NCBI GenBank assembly: GCA_022432975.1
Contig: CM039506.1
Coordinates: 16,318,121 to 16,382,120 of the forward strand
Source: Begonia masoniana
Lineage: Eukaryota > Streptophyta > Magnoliopsida > Cucurbitales > Begoniaceae
Reading direction: 5' to 3'
Length of the DNA: 64,000 nt
The position numbers and the translations under genes are program-made. Every line of letters starts with the position of its first letter. Within the stretch, counting starts at the first letter, position 1. This document shows, one piece after another, positions 20,997-37,639 of the stretch. The notes below the pieces were generated by a model. That model worked only from the letters and a program-made list of their open reading frames with translations, searched no databases and was not told the origin of the DNA.

Positions 20997-21414
20997 TGTA
21001 ATATCCGGCTCGTACGGATTTTGAGAATATTATTATTATATTATTGGATGGCATTTTCGTAAATATGTCAAATCAGGTTCGTTTTACGAAAAGAAAGCGT
21101 CATGACGATCCTAACAATTAATAGGATCTTTAAAGAATTTACGAGAATTTTCGGAGTAGTAACGCTATATTCCGAATAAATACGCTTTTCGTAATATAAT
21201 GGACGTTTTAGTAAAAAATAGTAAACGAGGTCCGATTTGTGAACGGACAGTTTTAATAGAACCCAGATAGTAAGTTGGATTTATTGGCGAAATAAGAAAT
21301 TCGAAACGGTTGAAAACACGAGAGGTAGTGACGTTCAATAAATAAATAAACTAATTAAAATAAATAATGAAATAAAAATAAAATTAAAAAAATTAAAAAC
21401 TTAATTTTAATTAA

Positions 21415-21449
21415 AAACAGCAGAATGGTTAAAAACCATTCTGCTGTTT
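21415..21449 (+). repeat. 16-bp perfect hairpin in C-family LTR
   Basis: AAACAGCAGAATGGTT, loop AAA, and the exact complement to 21449. The same structure is in the 3' LTR (about 29424-29458). LTR G has a variant at 41930-41961 with compensatory changes. It sits just upstream of a GC-rich leader-like zone. Confidence 0.85.
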
Positions 21450-22415
21450 CTTCGCCGCGACCCGCACCCGAGCCCCGACGACAGCCGACGACAGACGCCT
21501 CTCCGACAGCCAACGGCGGCGACTTCTCGCCGTTCTCAGGCAGACAACGGCGACGTGCATTTCCGACCGCCCTCGCGCACAAACCCGATCGAAAACGGTG
21601 AGTTCTTCCCCTGTTCTTGCTCGATTTCTGGCCGGGAACGGCGAGCTCCGTTGAGCTCCGATCGTCGGCCCTTTGTGGCCGTTTTTGGCGTCGATTAGTC
21701 GGGCTTATCACCGGCGATGGTTGCCGCGCGGTGGTGTGCCCAATTTGGTCGAAAACAGGGAATCCCGAATTGGGGGATTTCGGTTTTCGGTGTGTTGCCT
21801 CCTGATTTCGATTTGTTTAGGCTAATTGAGGCTAATTAGGGTTGATTGGTGAGAAAATTGATGTGAATTGATGAAAAATCGAATTGGGGAAATTTCCCGG
21901 GTTAGGGCAGTTCGGGTTTTGCTGCAATTGACCTAGTTACGGTCAATTGTTTTAAAATTCCTTTTGGCAGGTTAAAATAGGTTATTAGGGGAGCGCGTGG
22001 CCGCTGGAATCGTTCGATTCCGATAACCGACGCGAAAGTTATGCGCGTTCGAAGTTTCGGGTCGGTTTTTACCGAACCCAAATTAGGGCCCGAAATTGAT
22101 AGGTTTATAGTAATTAACGATATAAAGGACGAATTGAACGTTATTGGACGGAATTAGAGTGAATTGGGAGAAATGTTAAATTTGAGAATTTTCGGGTTTG
22201 TAGGAAAACTCGTTAATTGTGATTTTAAACTATCGAGCGTTAATCGTTGTTTAAATACTTCGATTAGTTAGGTGAAGATTTTAGGAAAATTCCTTAGTTA
22301 AGGTTTTTGCTAAATTTGGACATTTAATTGTTTAAGCTCGTATTAACGACAATTGATGAAAATTGCGTAGGTGAACAACGCTCGTGGACGGAGCAAGAGC
22401 TGCAACGGACACGAG

Positions 22416-24100
22416 GTAAGTTCTCGTGATCTTCTTTGGCCGATAGGCCTACACCGTACCGTCAAGTCGTCTCGAGGAATTTCGGAGATGCTTTCGTTTG
22501 TTTAAATTGTTCTGGTTTGGGTAGTCAGGATTAGTTGTTTTATAGGTTGTTTGTTATCGTCTTGATGGTACATGATATTGTTTGTTTATATTATGATATA
22601 GAACTGTTCATGCATCACGTGTTTTAAAGCATAGCATAGCACAGCATGGCATAGCATAGCACAGCATGGCATAGCATAGCACAGCATGGCATAGCATAGC
22701 ACAGCATGGCATAGCATAGCACAGCATGGCATAGCATAGCACAGCATGGCATAGCATAGCACAGCATGGCATAGCATAGCACAGCATGGCATAGCATAGC
22801 ACAGCATGGCATAGCATAGCACAGCATGGCATAGCATAGCACAGCATGGCATAGCATAGCACAGCATGGCATAGCATAGCACAGCATGGCATAGCATAGC
22901 ACAGCATGGCATAGCATAGCACAGCATGGCATAGCATAGCACAGCATGGCATAGCATAGCACAGCATGGCATAGCATAGCACAGCATGGCATAGCATAGC
23001 ACAGCATGGCATAGCATAGCACAGCATGGCATAGCATAGCACAGCATGGCATAGCATAGCACAGCATGGCATAGCATAGCACAGCATGGCATAGCATAGC
23101 ACAGCATGGCATAGCATAGCACAGCATGGCATAGCATAGCACAGCATGGCATAGCATAGCACAGCATGGCATAGCATAGCACAGCATGGCATAGCATAGC
23201 ACAGCATGGCATAGCATAGCACAGCATGGCATAGCATAGCACAGCATGGCATAGCATAGCACAGCATGGCATAGCATAGCACAGCATGGCATAGCATAGC
23301 ACAGCATGGCATAGCATAGCACAGCATGGCATAGCATAGCACAGCATGGCATAGCATAGCACAGCATGGCATAGCATAGCACAGCATGGCATAGCATAGC
23401 ACAGCATGGCATAGCATAGCACAGCATGGCATAGCATAGCACAGCATGGCATAGCATAGCACAGCATGGCATAGCATAGCACAGCATGGCATAGCATAGC
23501 ACAGCATGGCATAGCATAGCACAGCATGGCATAGCATAGCACAGCATGGCATAGCATAGCACAGCATGGCATAGCATAGCACAGCATGGCATAGCATAGC
23601 ACAGCATGGCATAGCATAGCACAGCATGGCATAGCATAGCACAGCATGGCATAGCATAGCACAGCATGGCATAGCATAGCACAGCATGGCATAGCATAGC
23701 ACAGCATGGCATAGCATAGCACAGCATGGCATAGCATAGCACAGCATGGCATAGCATAGCACAGCATGGCATAGCATAGCACAGCATGGCATAGCATAGC
23801 ACAGCATGGCATAGCATAGCACAGCATGGCATAGCATAGCACAGCATGGCATAGCATAGCACAGCATGGCATAGCATAGCACAGCATGGCATAGCATAGC
23901 ACAGCATGGCATAGCATAGCACAGCATGGCATAGCATAGCACAGCATGGCATAGCATAGCACAGCATGGCATAGCATAGCACAGCATGACATAGCATAGC
24001 ACAGCATGGCATAGCATAGCACAGCATAGCATGACATAGTAGTTGCATTTACGAGTCTTACTGAGATTTTTATCTCATAGTGTGTTATGTACGGTGTAGG
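22416..24100 (+). other. Intron-like structured module in 5' LTR of C
   Basis: A donor GAG|GTAAGT lies at 22416. Box 1 (CCTACACCGTAC, 22448-22459) and box 2 (GTACGGTGTAGG, 24089-24100) pair over 12 bp. A hairpin TGAGAT-TTTT-ATCTCA is at 24062-24077, and the acceptor GTGTAG|GTG at 24099. The array lies inside. In the 3' LTR only the hairpin and box 2 remain (34488-34526). Confidence 0.55.
22628..24040. repeat. Array of about 70 copies of a 20-bp unit
   Basis: The unit is CATAGCATAGCACAGCATGG, essentially perfect apart from one TGAC variant near 23989. The 3' LTR has only about three loose units at the matching place (34396-34465). Long ORFs on the minus strand with Met-Leu-Cys-Tyr-Ala repeats are frame accidents. 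Confidence 0.93.
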
Positions 24101-24826
24101 TGATCTAGACATTGAGGAACCAGGTGAGGATGAGATTCCTCCTCCTGAGGCATGAGTCCGGTTGATCGAGAATGGATGCGGTGGTGTGCTGGCGCAGTCG
24201 AGGCTTCACCGACCCGTGGGGACAGTATGTACAGATTTTGGGAGTGTTTTGGGATAATTGATAGAATATGTATAGGATGCTTATCGTTTTGAAATTCTGG
24301 AACTGTTTGGTTTTAAATTGTATTTAACGTTATATAGAAATGTTTTAACACGTTATAGGACGCTACGGATAGTCTCGGTTTTTAGATATATCCACGCAGT
24401 TGGATTTCGCAAAGTCCGCTGTAAGTTAATTAAGTTTAGAAGGCGTGTATTGGATTGATGAATTGTATAGACATTTTAGGATGCTTGGATCTGGTAGTTG
24501 ATAGGTTACTTTTGATGTTTTAAATGTCTGTTTGGAAACCTGTTTTATAAACTGTTTTGTGATTTTGAAACAGTAGGATATGTTAAACTTTTAAACGTAT
24601 CCACGCAGTTTATTTTCTCGAAAACGTACTTTGTTATAGTTGTATTTTATAGGTGTTCAGGTACGTATTGGTTTAAATAATTGTTTTGAACGTTTTGTTA
24701 AATTGATTTTTAAACCGTTTTCAAATTGTTTCCGCATAAATGATAAGTTTATAGTTTATTAGGATAAAATAAAAAAAAAAAAATATGTACGGGAAATTGG
24801 GTACAGTTTTAGGGTCGTTACAATTA

Positions 24827-24838
24827 TGGTATCAGAGC
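24827..24838 (+). other. Primer binding site of element C
   Basis: TGGTATCAGAGC, four bases after the LTR end, is an exact complement of the initiator tRNA-Met 3' end. Confidence 0.92.
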
Positions 24839-24987
24839 CCCCGGGTTTTAAAATCGGTTCTGTAGACTGCTCGACTGCACAGCCACTACGCGGACATTCT
24901 CCATCAACTGTAAGTATGCTTATAGTTTATTTGATTCCTGTTTTCTTAGAGATATTTGCTTTTAAATTTTATAGGAGTTATATAAAC

Positions 24988-28990
<4,003 letters not shown>

Positions 28991-29005
28991 ATAAGGAGGG
29001 TAGAA
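28991..29005 (+). other. Polypurine tract of element C
   Basis: ATAAGGAGGGTAGAA directly precedes the 3' LTR start. The TTTTGAGGACAAAATT motif stands just upstream, as in element A. Confidence 0.85.
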
Positions 29006-32000
29006 TGTAATATCCGGCTCGTACGGATTTTGAGAATATTATTATTATATTATTGGATGGCATTTTCGTAAATATGTCAAATCAGGTCCGTTTTACGAAA
29101 AGAAAGCGTCATGACGATCCTAACAATTAATAGGAATTTTAAAGAATTTACGAGAATTTTCGGAGTAGTAACGCTATATTCCGAATAAATACGCTTTTCG
29201 TAATATAATGGACGTTTTAGTAAAAAATAGTAAACGAGGTCCGATTTGTGAACGGACAGTTTTAATAGAACCCAGATAGTAAGTTGGATTTATTGGCGAA
29301 ATAAGAAATTCGAAACGGTTGAAAACACGAGAGGTAGTGACGTTCAATAAATAAATAAACTAATTAAAATAAATAATGAAATAAAAATAAAATTAAAAAA
29401 ATTAAAAACTTAATTTTAATTAAAAACAGCAGAATGGTTAAAAACCATTCTGCTGTTTCTTCGCCGCGACCCGCACCCGAGCCCCGACGACAGCCGACGA
29501 CAGACGCCTCTCCGACAGCCAACGGCGGCGACTTCTCGCCGTTCTCAGGCAGACAACGGCGACGTGCATTTCCGACCGCCCTCGCGCACAAACCCGATCG
29601 AAAACGGTGAGTTCTTCCCCTGTTCTTGCTCGATTTCTGGCCGGGAACGGCGAGCTCCGTTGAGCTCCGATCGTCGGCCCTTTGTGGCCGTTTTTGGCGT
29701 CGATTAGTCGGGCTTACAGTTATCGGCCGAAAGGCTTACAGTTATCGGCCGAAAGGCTTACAGTTATCGGCCGAAAGGCTTACAGTTATCGGCCGAAAGG
29801 CTTACAGTTATCGGCCGAAAGGCTTACAGTTATCGGCCGAAAGGCTTACAGTTATCGGCCGAAAGGCTTACAGTTATCGGCCGAAAGGCTTACAGTTATC
29901 GGCCGAAAGGCTTACAGTTATCGGCCGAAAGGCTTACAGTTATCGGCCGAAAGGCTTACAGTTATCGGCCGAAAGGCTTACAGTTATCGGCCGAAAGGCT
30001 TACAGTTATCGGCCGAAAGGCTTACAGTTATCGGCCGAAAGGCTTACAGTTATCGGCCGAAAGGCTTACAGTTATCGGCCGAAAGGCTTACAGTTATCGG
30101 CCGAAAGGCTTACAGTTATCGGCCGAAAGGCTTACAGTTATCGGCCGAAAGGCTTACAGTTATCGGCCGAAAGGCTTACAGTTATCGGCCGAAAGGCTTA
30201 CAGTTATCGGCCGAAAGGCTTACAGTTATCGGCCGAAAGGCTTACAGTTATCGGCCGAAAGGCTTACAGTTATCGGCCGAAAGGCTTACAGTTATCGGCC
30301 GAAAGGCTTACAGTTATCGGCCGAAAGGCTTACAGTTATCGGCCGAAAGGCTTACAGTTATCGGCCGAAAGGCTTACAGTTATCGGCCGAAAGGCTTACA
30401 GTTATCGGCCGAAAGGCTTACAGTTATCGGCCGAAAGGCTTACAGTTATCGGCCGAAAGGCTTACAGTTATCGGCCGAAAGGCTTACAGTTATCGGCCGA
30501 AAGGCTTACAGTTATCGGCCGAAAGGCTTACAGTTATCGGCCGAAAGGCTTACAGTTATCGGCCGAAAGGCTTACAGTTATCGGCCGAAAGGCTTACAGT
30601 TATCGGCCGAAAGGCTTACAGTTATCGGCCGAAAGGCTTACAGTTATCGGCCGAAAGGCTTACAGTTATCGGCCGAAAGGCTTACAGTTATCGGCCGAAA
30701 GGCTTACAGTTATCGGCCGAAAGGCTTACAGTTATCGGCCGAAAGGCTTACAGTTATCGGCCGAAAGGCTTACAGTTATCGGCCGAAAGGCTTACAGTTA
30801 TCGGCCGAAAGGCTTACAGTTATCGGCCGAAAGGCTTACAGTTATCGGCCGAAAGGCTTACAGTTATCGGCCGAAAGGCTTACAGTTATCGGCCGAAAGG
30901 CTTACAGTTATCGGCCGAAAGGCTTACAGTTATCGGCCGAAAGGCTTACAGTTATCGGCCGAAAGGCTTACAGTTATCGGCCGAAAGGCTTACAGTTATC
31001 GGCCGAAAGGCTTACAGTTATCGGCCGAAAGGCTTACAGTTATCGGCCGAAAGGCTTACAGTTATCGGCCGAAAGGCTTACAGTTATCGGCCGAAAGGCT
31101 TACAGTTATCGGCCGAAAGGCTTACAGTTATCGGCCGAAAGGCTTACAGTTATCGGCCGAAAGGCTTACAGTTATCGGCCGAAAGGCTTACAGTTATCGG
31201 CCGAAAGGCTTACAGTTATCGGCCGAAAGGCTTACAGTTATCGGCCGAAAGGCTTACAGTTATCGGCCGAAAGGCTTACAGTTATCGGCCGAAAGGCTTA
31301 CAGTTATCGGCCGAAAGGCTTACAGTTATCGGCCGAAAGGCTTACAGTTATCGGCCGAAAGGCTTACAGTTATCGGCCGAAAGGCTTACAGTTATCGGCC
31401 GAAAGGCTTACAGTTATCGGCCGAAAGGCTTACAGTTATCGGCCGAAAGGCTTACAGTTATCGGCCGAAAGGCTTACAGTTATCGGCCGAAAGGCTTACA
31501 GTTATCGGCCGAAAGGCTTACAGTTATCGGCCGAAAGGCTTACAGTTATCGGCCGAAAGGCTTACAGTTATCGGCCGAAAGGCTTACAGTTATCGGCCGA
31601 AAGGCTTACAGTTATCGGCCGAAAGGCTTACAGTTATCGGCCGAAAGGCTTACAGTTATCGGCCGAAAGGCTTACAGTTATCGGCCGAAAGGCTTACAGT
31701 TATCGGCCGAAAGGCTTACAGTTATCGGCCGAAAGGCTTACAGTTATCGGCCGAAAGGCTTACAGTTATCGGCCGAAAGGCTTACAGTTATCGGCCGAAA
31801 GGCTTACAGTTATCGGCCGAAAGGCTTACAGTTATCGGCCGAAAGGCTTACAGTTATCGGCCGAAAGGCTTACAGTTATCGGCCGAAAGGCTTACAGTTA
31901 TCGGCCGAAAGGCTTACAGTTATCGGCCGAAAGGCTTACAGTTATCGGCCGAAAGGCTTACAGTTATCGGCCGAAAGGCTTACAGTTATCGGCCGAAAGG

Positions 32001-35000
32001 CTTACAGTTATCGGCCGAAAGGCTTACAGTTATCGGCCGAAAGGCTTACAGTTATCGGCCGAAAGGCTTACAGTTATCGGCCGAAAGGCTTACAGTTATC
32101 GGCCGAAAGGCTTACAGTTATCGGCCGAAAGGCTTACAGTTATCGGCCGAAAGGCTTACAGTTATCGGCCGAAAGGCTTACAGTTATCGGCCGAAAGGCT
32201 TACAGTTATCGGCCGAAAGGCTTACAGTTATCGGCCGAAAGGCTTACAGTTATCGGCCGAAAGGCTTACAGTTATCGGCCGAAAGGCTTACAGTTATCGG
32301 CCGAAAGGCTTACAGTTATCGGCCGAAAGGCTTACAGTTATCGGCCGAAAGGCTTACAGTTATCGGCCGAAAGGCTTACAGTTATCGGCCGAAAGGCTTA
32401 CAGTTATCGGCCGAAAGGCTTACAGTTATCGGCCGAAAGGCTTACAGTTATCGGCCGAAAGGCTTACAGTTATCGGCCGAAAGGCTTACAGTTATCGGCC
32501 GAAAGGCTTACAGTTATCGGCCGAAAGGCTTACAGTTATCGGCCGAAAGGCTTACAGTTATCGGCCGAAAGGCTTACAGTTATCGGCCGAAAGGCTTACA
32601 GTTATCGGCCGAAAGGCTTACAGTTATCGGCCGAAAGGCTTACAGTTATCGGCCGAAAGGCTTACAGTTATCGGCCGAAAGGCTTACAGTTATCGGCCGA
32701 AAGGCTTACAGTTATCGGCCGAAAGGCTTACAGTTATCGGCCGAAAGGCTTACAGTTATCGGCCGAAAGGCTTACAGTTATCGGCCGAAAGGCTTACAGT
32801 TATCGGCCGAAAGGCTTACAGTTATCGGCCGAAAGGCTTACAGTTATCGGCCGAAAGGCTTACAGTTATCGGCCGAAAGGCTTACAGTTATCGGCCGAAA
32901 GGCTTACAGTTATCGGCCGAAAGGCTTACAGTTATCGGCCGAAAGGCTTACAGTTATCGGCCGAAAGGCTTACAGTTATCGGCCGAAAGGCTTACAGTTA
33001 TCGGCCGAAAGGCTTACAGTTATCGGCCGAAAGGCTTACAGTTATCGGCCGAAAGGCTTACAGTTATCGGCCGAAAGGCTTACAGTTATCGGCCGAAAGG
33101 CTTACAGTTATCGGCCGAAAGGCTTACAGTTATCGGCCGAAAGGCTTACAGTTATCGGCCGAAAGGCTTACAGTTATCGGCCGAAAGGCTTACAGTTATC
33201 GGCCGAAAGGCTTACAGTTATCGGCCGAAAGGCTTACAGTTATCGGCCGAAAGGCTTACAGTTATCGGCCGAAAGGCTTACAGTTATCGGCCGAAAGGCT
33301 TACAGTTATCGGCCGAAAGGCTTACAGTTATCGGCCGAAAGGCTTACAGTTATCGGCCGAAAGGCTTACAGTTATCGGCCGAAAGGCTTACAGTTATCGG
33401 CCGAAAGGCTTACAGTTATCGGCCGAAAGGCTTACAGTTATCGGCCGAAAGGCTTACAGTTATCGGCCGAAAGGCTTACAGTTATCGGCCGAAAGGCTTA
33501 CAGTTATCGGCCGAAAGGCTTACAGTTATCGGCCGAAAGGCTTACAGTTATCGGCCGAAAGGCTTACAGTTATCGGCCGAAAGGCTTACAGTTATCGGCC
33601 GAAAGGCTTACAGTTATCGGCCGAAAGGCTTACAGTTATCGGCCGAAAGGCTTACAGTTATCGGCCGAAAGGCTTACAGTTATCGGCCGAAAGGCTTACA
33701 GTTATCGGCCGAAAGGCTTACAGTTATCGGCCGAAAGGCTTACAGTTATCGGCCGAAAGGCTTACAGTTATCGGCCGAAAGGCTTACAGTTATCGGCCGA
33801 AAGGCTTACAGTTATCGGCCGAAAGGCTTACAGTTATCGGCCGAAAGGCTTACAGTTATCGGCCGAAAGGCTTACAGTTATCGGCCGAAAGGCTTACAGT
33901 TATCGGCCGAAAGGCTTACAGTTATCGGCCGAAAGGCTTACAGTTATCGGCCGAAAGGCTTACAGTTATCGGCCGAAAGGCTTACAGTTATCGGCCGAAA
34001 GGCTTACAGTTATCGGCCGAAAGGCTTACAGTTATCGGCCGAAAGGCTTACAGTTATCGGCCGAAAGGCTTACAGTTATCGGCCGAAAGGCTTACAGTTA
34101 TCGGCCGAAAGGCTTACAGTTATCGGCCGAAAGGCTTACAGTTATCGGCCGAAAGGCTTACAGTTATCGGCCGAAAGGCTTACAGTTATCGGCCGAAAGG
34201 CTTACAGTTATCGGCCGAAAGGCTTACAGTTATCGGCCGAAAGGCTTACAGTTTACAGGTCACGCGAGGTGGGGCTCAGGCACGGCTGTACGTGTTGTAA
34301 GCGTGTACCCCCCGCCTCTAGCTGGAAAGAGTAGTCCGCCCGCTGGATGAGCTCTCTCTGGTTAGAGGGATAGGATCTCGGTGACACCTACAGTGCATAG
34401 CATAGCATGACATAGCATAGCACAGCATAGCATGACATAGCATAGCACAGCATAGCATGACATAGTAGTTGCATTTACGAGTCTTACTGAGATTTTTATC
34501 TCATAGTGTGTTATGTACGGTGTAGGTGATCTAGACATTGAGGAACCAGGTGAGGATGAGATTCCTCCTCCTGAGGCATGAGTCCGGTTGATCGAGAATG
34601 GATGCGGTGGTGTGCTGGCGCAGTCGAGGCTTCACCGACCCGTGGGGACAGTATGTACAGATTTTGGGAGTGTTTTGGGATAATTGATAGAATATGTATA
34701 GGATGCTTATCGTTTTGAAATTCTGGAACTGTTTGGTTTTAAATTGTATTTAACGTTATATAGAAATGTTTTAACACGTTATAGGACGCTACGGATAGTC
34801 TCGGTTTTTAGATATATCCACGCAGTTGGATTTCGCAAAGTCCGCTGTAAGTTAATTAAGTTTAGAAGGCGTGTATTGGATTGATGAATTGTATAGACAT
34901 TTTAGGATGCTTGGATCTGGTAGTTGATAGGTTACTTTTGATGTTTTAAATGTCTGTTTGGAAACCTGTTTTATAAACTGTTTTGTGATTTTGAAACAGT

Positions 35001-35251
35001 AGGATATGTTAAACTTTTAAACGTATCCACGCAGTTTATTTTCTCGAAAACGTACTTTGTTATAGTTGTATTTTATAGGTGTTCAGGTACGTATTGGTTT
35101 AAATAATTGTTTTGAACGTTTTGTTAAATTGATTTTTAAACCGTTTTCAAATTGTTTCCGCATAAATGATAAGTTTATAGTTTATTAGGATAAAATAAAA
35201 AAAAAAAAAAAATATGTACGGGAAATTGGGTACAGTTTTAGGGTCGTTACA
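29006..35251 (+). repeat. 3' LTR of element C
   Basis: It matches the 5' LTR from 29006 to about 29715 and again from about 34396 to 35251. Between these points it has a 22-bp-unit array (29713-34245) and 140 bp of genuine LTR sequence (34254-34395) absent from the 5' copy, but lacks the 21716-22620 segment found there. LTRs of one insertion start out identical, so at least one copy is misassembled or heavily rearranged. Confidence 0.9.
29713..34245. repeat. Array of about 206 copies of a 22-bp unit
   Basis: CTTACAGTTATCGGCCGAAAGG repeats without a single variant that I can see. Three units make 66 bp, so all frames stay open and give 1.5-kb-residue pseudo-ORFs. The word GGCTTACAGTTA also occurs naturally in sense LTR D (complement of 43189-43201). 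No spacers separate the units. Confidence 0.94.
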
Positions 35252-35256
35252 TGCAT

Positions 35257-35857
35257 GCTGTGCAAATGAGTTTTTGAAATCATGCAACATTTTCTTATCT
35301 TTACATAGGTTGTCACTAAGATCTCAACCCGCTAAATAGAGAGGGCACATCATGTGGTTGGACAACCCTTTCACCTAGCGGAGGGGGTACATGCTTGCAA
35401 CATGCCAGCCAGCATGCTTGAGCCCCACCTCGCATGACCATATAACATACATGGGTTCTTATTAGATTCGGTATTGTGATCAACCCTTCTCAGCCTTCAC
35501 AATAGGTCAATAGCCCCTTTCAGGCCTCATCGCCATTTTCTTTAAAACATAGTGCGGGAATCATTTTTATGTAATTGAAAAAGTGATACCGAACAAATTT
35601 ATAACATAATATAAACATACAACATACGTACCATCGAGTATAAAAGTAATTAAAAACATATCCTATAAAAGAACTAACCCTAACTACCCAACCAAAGCAT
35701 TTAAACAAACAATTCCACATAACCCTCGACGCGACTTCAATATCGGTGTAGACCAATTGGGCAGAGTAAGTCACGAGAACTTACCTCGTGCGCATTGAAC
35801 TTCAAGCTCCATCCACGAGCGTTCACCTAAGGCAAATTCACAATATTGTCGTTAAAA
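35257..35857 (-). mobile_element. Second B-type LTR, right part
   Basis: It continues 20155-20996 across the element C insertion and matches 8701-9300 of LTR B without the TRIM. It includes the donor-like GAG|GTAAGT in minus sense at 35780-35787. It ends abruptly at GTTAAAACTG, where the sequence switches to plus-oriented C-family LTR. Confidence 0.75.
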
Positions 35858-36395
35858 CTGTTTTGTGATTTTGAAACAGTAGGATATGTTAAACTTTTAA
35901 AACTTGCAGCGGAAATTCATTTGTATAAACAACATTTATTAATTAATTTAGAAGGCGTGTATTGGCTTGATTAATTGTATAGACATTTTAGGATGCTTGG
36001 ATCTGGTAGTTGATCGTTACTTTTGATGTTTTAAATGTCTGTTTGGAAACCTGTTTTATAAACTGTTTTGTGATTTTGAAACAGTAGGATATGTTAAACT
36101 TTTAAAACGTATCCACGCAGTTTATTTTCTCGAAAAACGTACTTTGTTATAGTTGTATTTTATAGGTGTTCAGGTACGTATTGGTTTAAATAATTGTTTT
36201 GAACGTTTTGTTAAATTGATTTTTAAACCGTTTTCAAATTGTTTCCGCATAAATGATAAGTTTATAGTTTTATAGGTGTTCAGGTACGTATTGGTTTAAA
36301 TAATTGTTTTGAACGTTTTGTTAAATTGATTTTTAAACCGTTTTCAAATTGTTTCCGCATAAATGATAAGTTTATAGTTTATTAGGATAAAATAA
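35858..36395 (+). mobile_element. Scrambled C-family LTR 3' pieces
   Basis: Pieces of the C LTR end (compare 24540-24775) appear out of order. A TTTTGTGATTTTGAAACAG block occurs at 35861 and again near 36065, and about 110 bp (from TATAGGTGTTCAGG to AAGTTTATAG) occurs twice in tandem at about 36160-36268 and 36271-36380. The final A-tract joins directly to LTR F. This looks like a junction artefact. Confidence 0.75.
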
Positions 36396-37020
36396 AAAAA
36401 AAAACAAAACAGAACACGTCTACGCTGAACAGTTCCAGCGATAGAAATAGAAACAAAGGCATCCACCGCTAAAGAAACAAAAGACATCTACCGCTAAACA
36501 GTGACAGTCGAACGACACGTCGACTACACACATCCACCGGTGAACAGTAACACTCTAAACAAACGGACAACTCTACCTACTAAAAGAACTTGTAAATTTT
36601 AACAGCAGCTATTCGAAACAACATAAATCCACAACTTTATAAATCCAGAATAACAATCTACAACTAAAACCAAATCATATTTTCATAATCAGAAAAGCTC
36701 CAAAATTATTAAAAACATTAAACTCCTGCTGTCATTAACATTCTCAGCATACTAAAACTGTACCATTGTCAACTAAACTTTCACACCTACTGACATTAGT
36801 TAAACCGCCCCATCAGATTGCCAAGTCGTGGCATAGGTGTGCTCCATCAACTGCTCCTAATCTTCAGTAAATTCAGAGAATTCTCTAGTAGTTACCTCAG
36901 CACCTACATCATAAAACTCATCTATTAGCCTAATGCTAAATAAGTAGAGCAATAATAAAATGATAAGCTGAAACATAAATCCTAGTCATGCAGTTTCTAC
37001 TTTCACATCTCAGTTGCATT

Positions 37021-37240
37021 CACGTTCTTTCTCTGATCTGATCCCTCGGTTCCATTGGGAGTTGGATCAATTTTCCCAAAATCATACATCCTCTTCATCG
37101 ATTAAGGGGCAGATTAGTTCCCTTAACAGTTGATCTGATCCTATATTCCATTGGGAAGCGGATCAATTTTCCAAAGTCATACATTTTCTTCATCGATTAA
37201 GGGGCGGATTAGTTCCCTTAACCGTTGGTCTATTACAATC
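37021..37240 (-). repeat. Tandem duplication in LTR F
   Basis: Two copies of about 113 bp contain TCGATTAAGGGGC and GATTAGTTCCCTTAA, separated by a GGATCAATTTTCC segment. The same duplicated unit is in LTR J at about 62706-62930. Confidence 0.75.
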
Positions 37241-37639
37241 TGTTCATGCCTTACCATGTCATTACATGTAAATTCATTTTCGTGTTCTTTCCAAAACATG
37301 ATACATGACATACAGAAAACATTCAAACAAGCATAAACTTACTGTTTTGTGATGTAGAGCCAAAGGTGTAACGCCCCCGAACCCACCCTGGCTCGGTGCA
37401 CTACTTTGCTAACTAGACCCGCGTTAAAACATAATTTTCTTAAACCTCAAAACATAAAACTAAACTGACACAGCTGAACTTAAAGCTAATTCTCTCGAAA
37501 CTCTCTTATGTCATACCTAGCTGCCTAGACTCACTAATTCCCTTATTCCTAACCATGAAGCACCACGGCGTCCTTCCCGAAAATTTCGACAAAGTAACGC
37601 CTGTAAATGGCTCCTCCAAAATGCTAGGTACCTAAAAAA

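Larger units (their letters stand above)
20997..24822 (+). repeat. 5' LTR of element C
   Basis: The 3,826-bp LTR includes a hairpin at 21415-21449, a GC-rich leader-like zone (21450-21750), the donor/acceptor module and a 20-bp-unit array at 22628-24040. Compared with the 3' LTR it lacks a segment equivalent to 34254-34395, which is genuine LTR sequence because its reverse complement occurs at 8735-8880 in LTR B. Confidence 0.92.

Noticed and set aside
22586..24112. Met-Leu-Cys-Tyr-Ala repeat ORFs on the minus strand
   Set aside because: Frame accident of a 20-bp tandem unit inside an LTR.
29713..34245. CRISPR-like array
   Set aside because: Units abut with no spacers and the context is a plant LTR. 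This is a simple tandem array. The same holds for 22628-24040 and 37640-40670.
29626..34350. Very long ORF (over 1,500 codons) with a 22-residue repeat
   Set aside because: The 22-bp unit gives a 66-bp period without stops in the forward frames. There is no promoter, start context or family match, and the array itself is probably artefactual.
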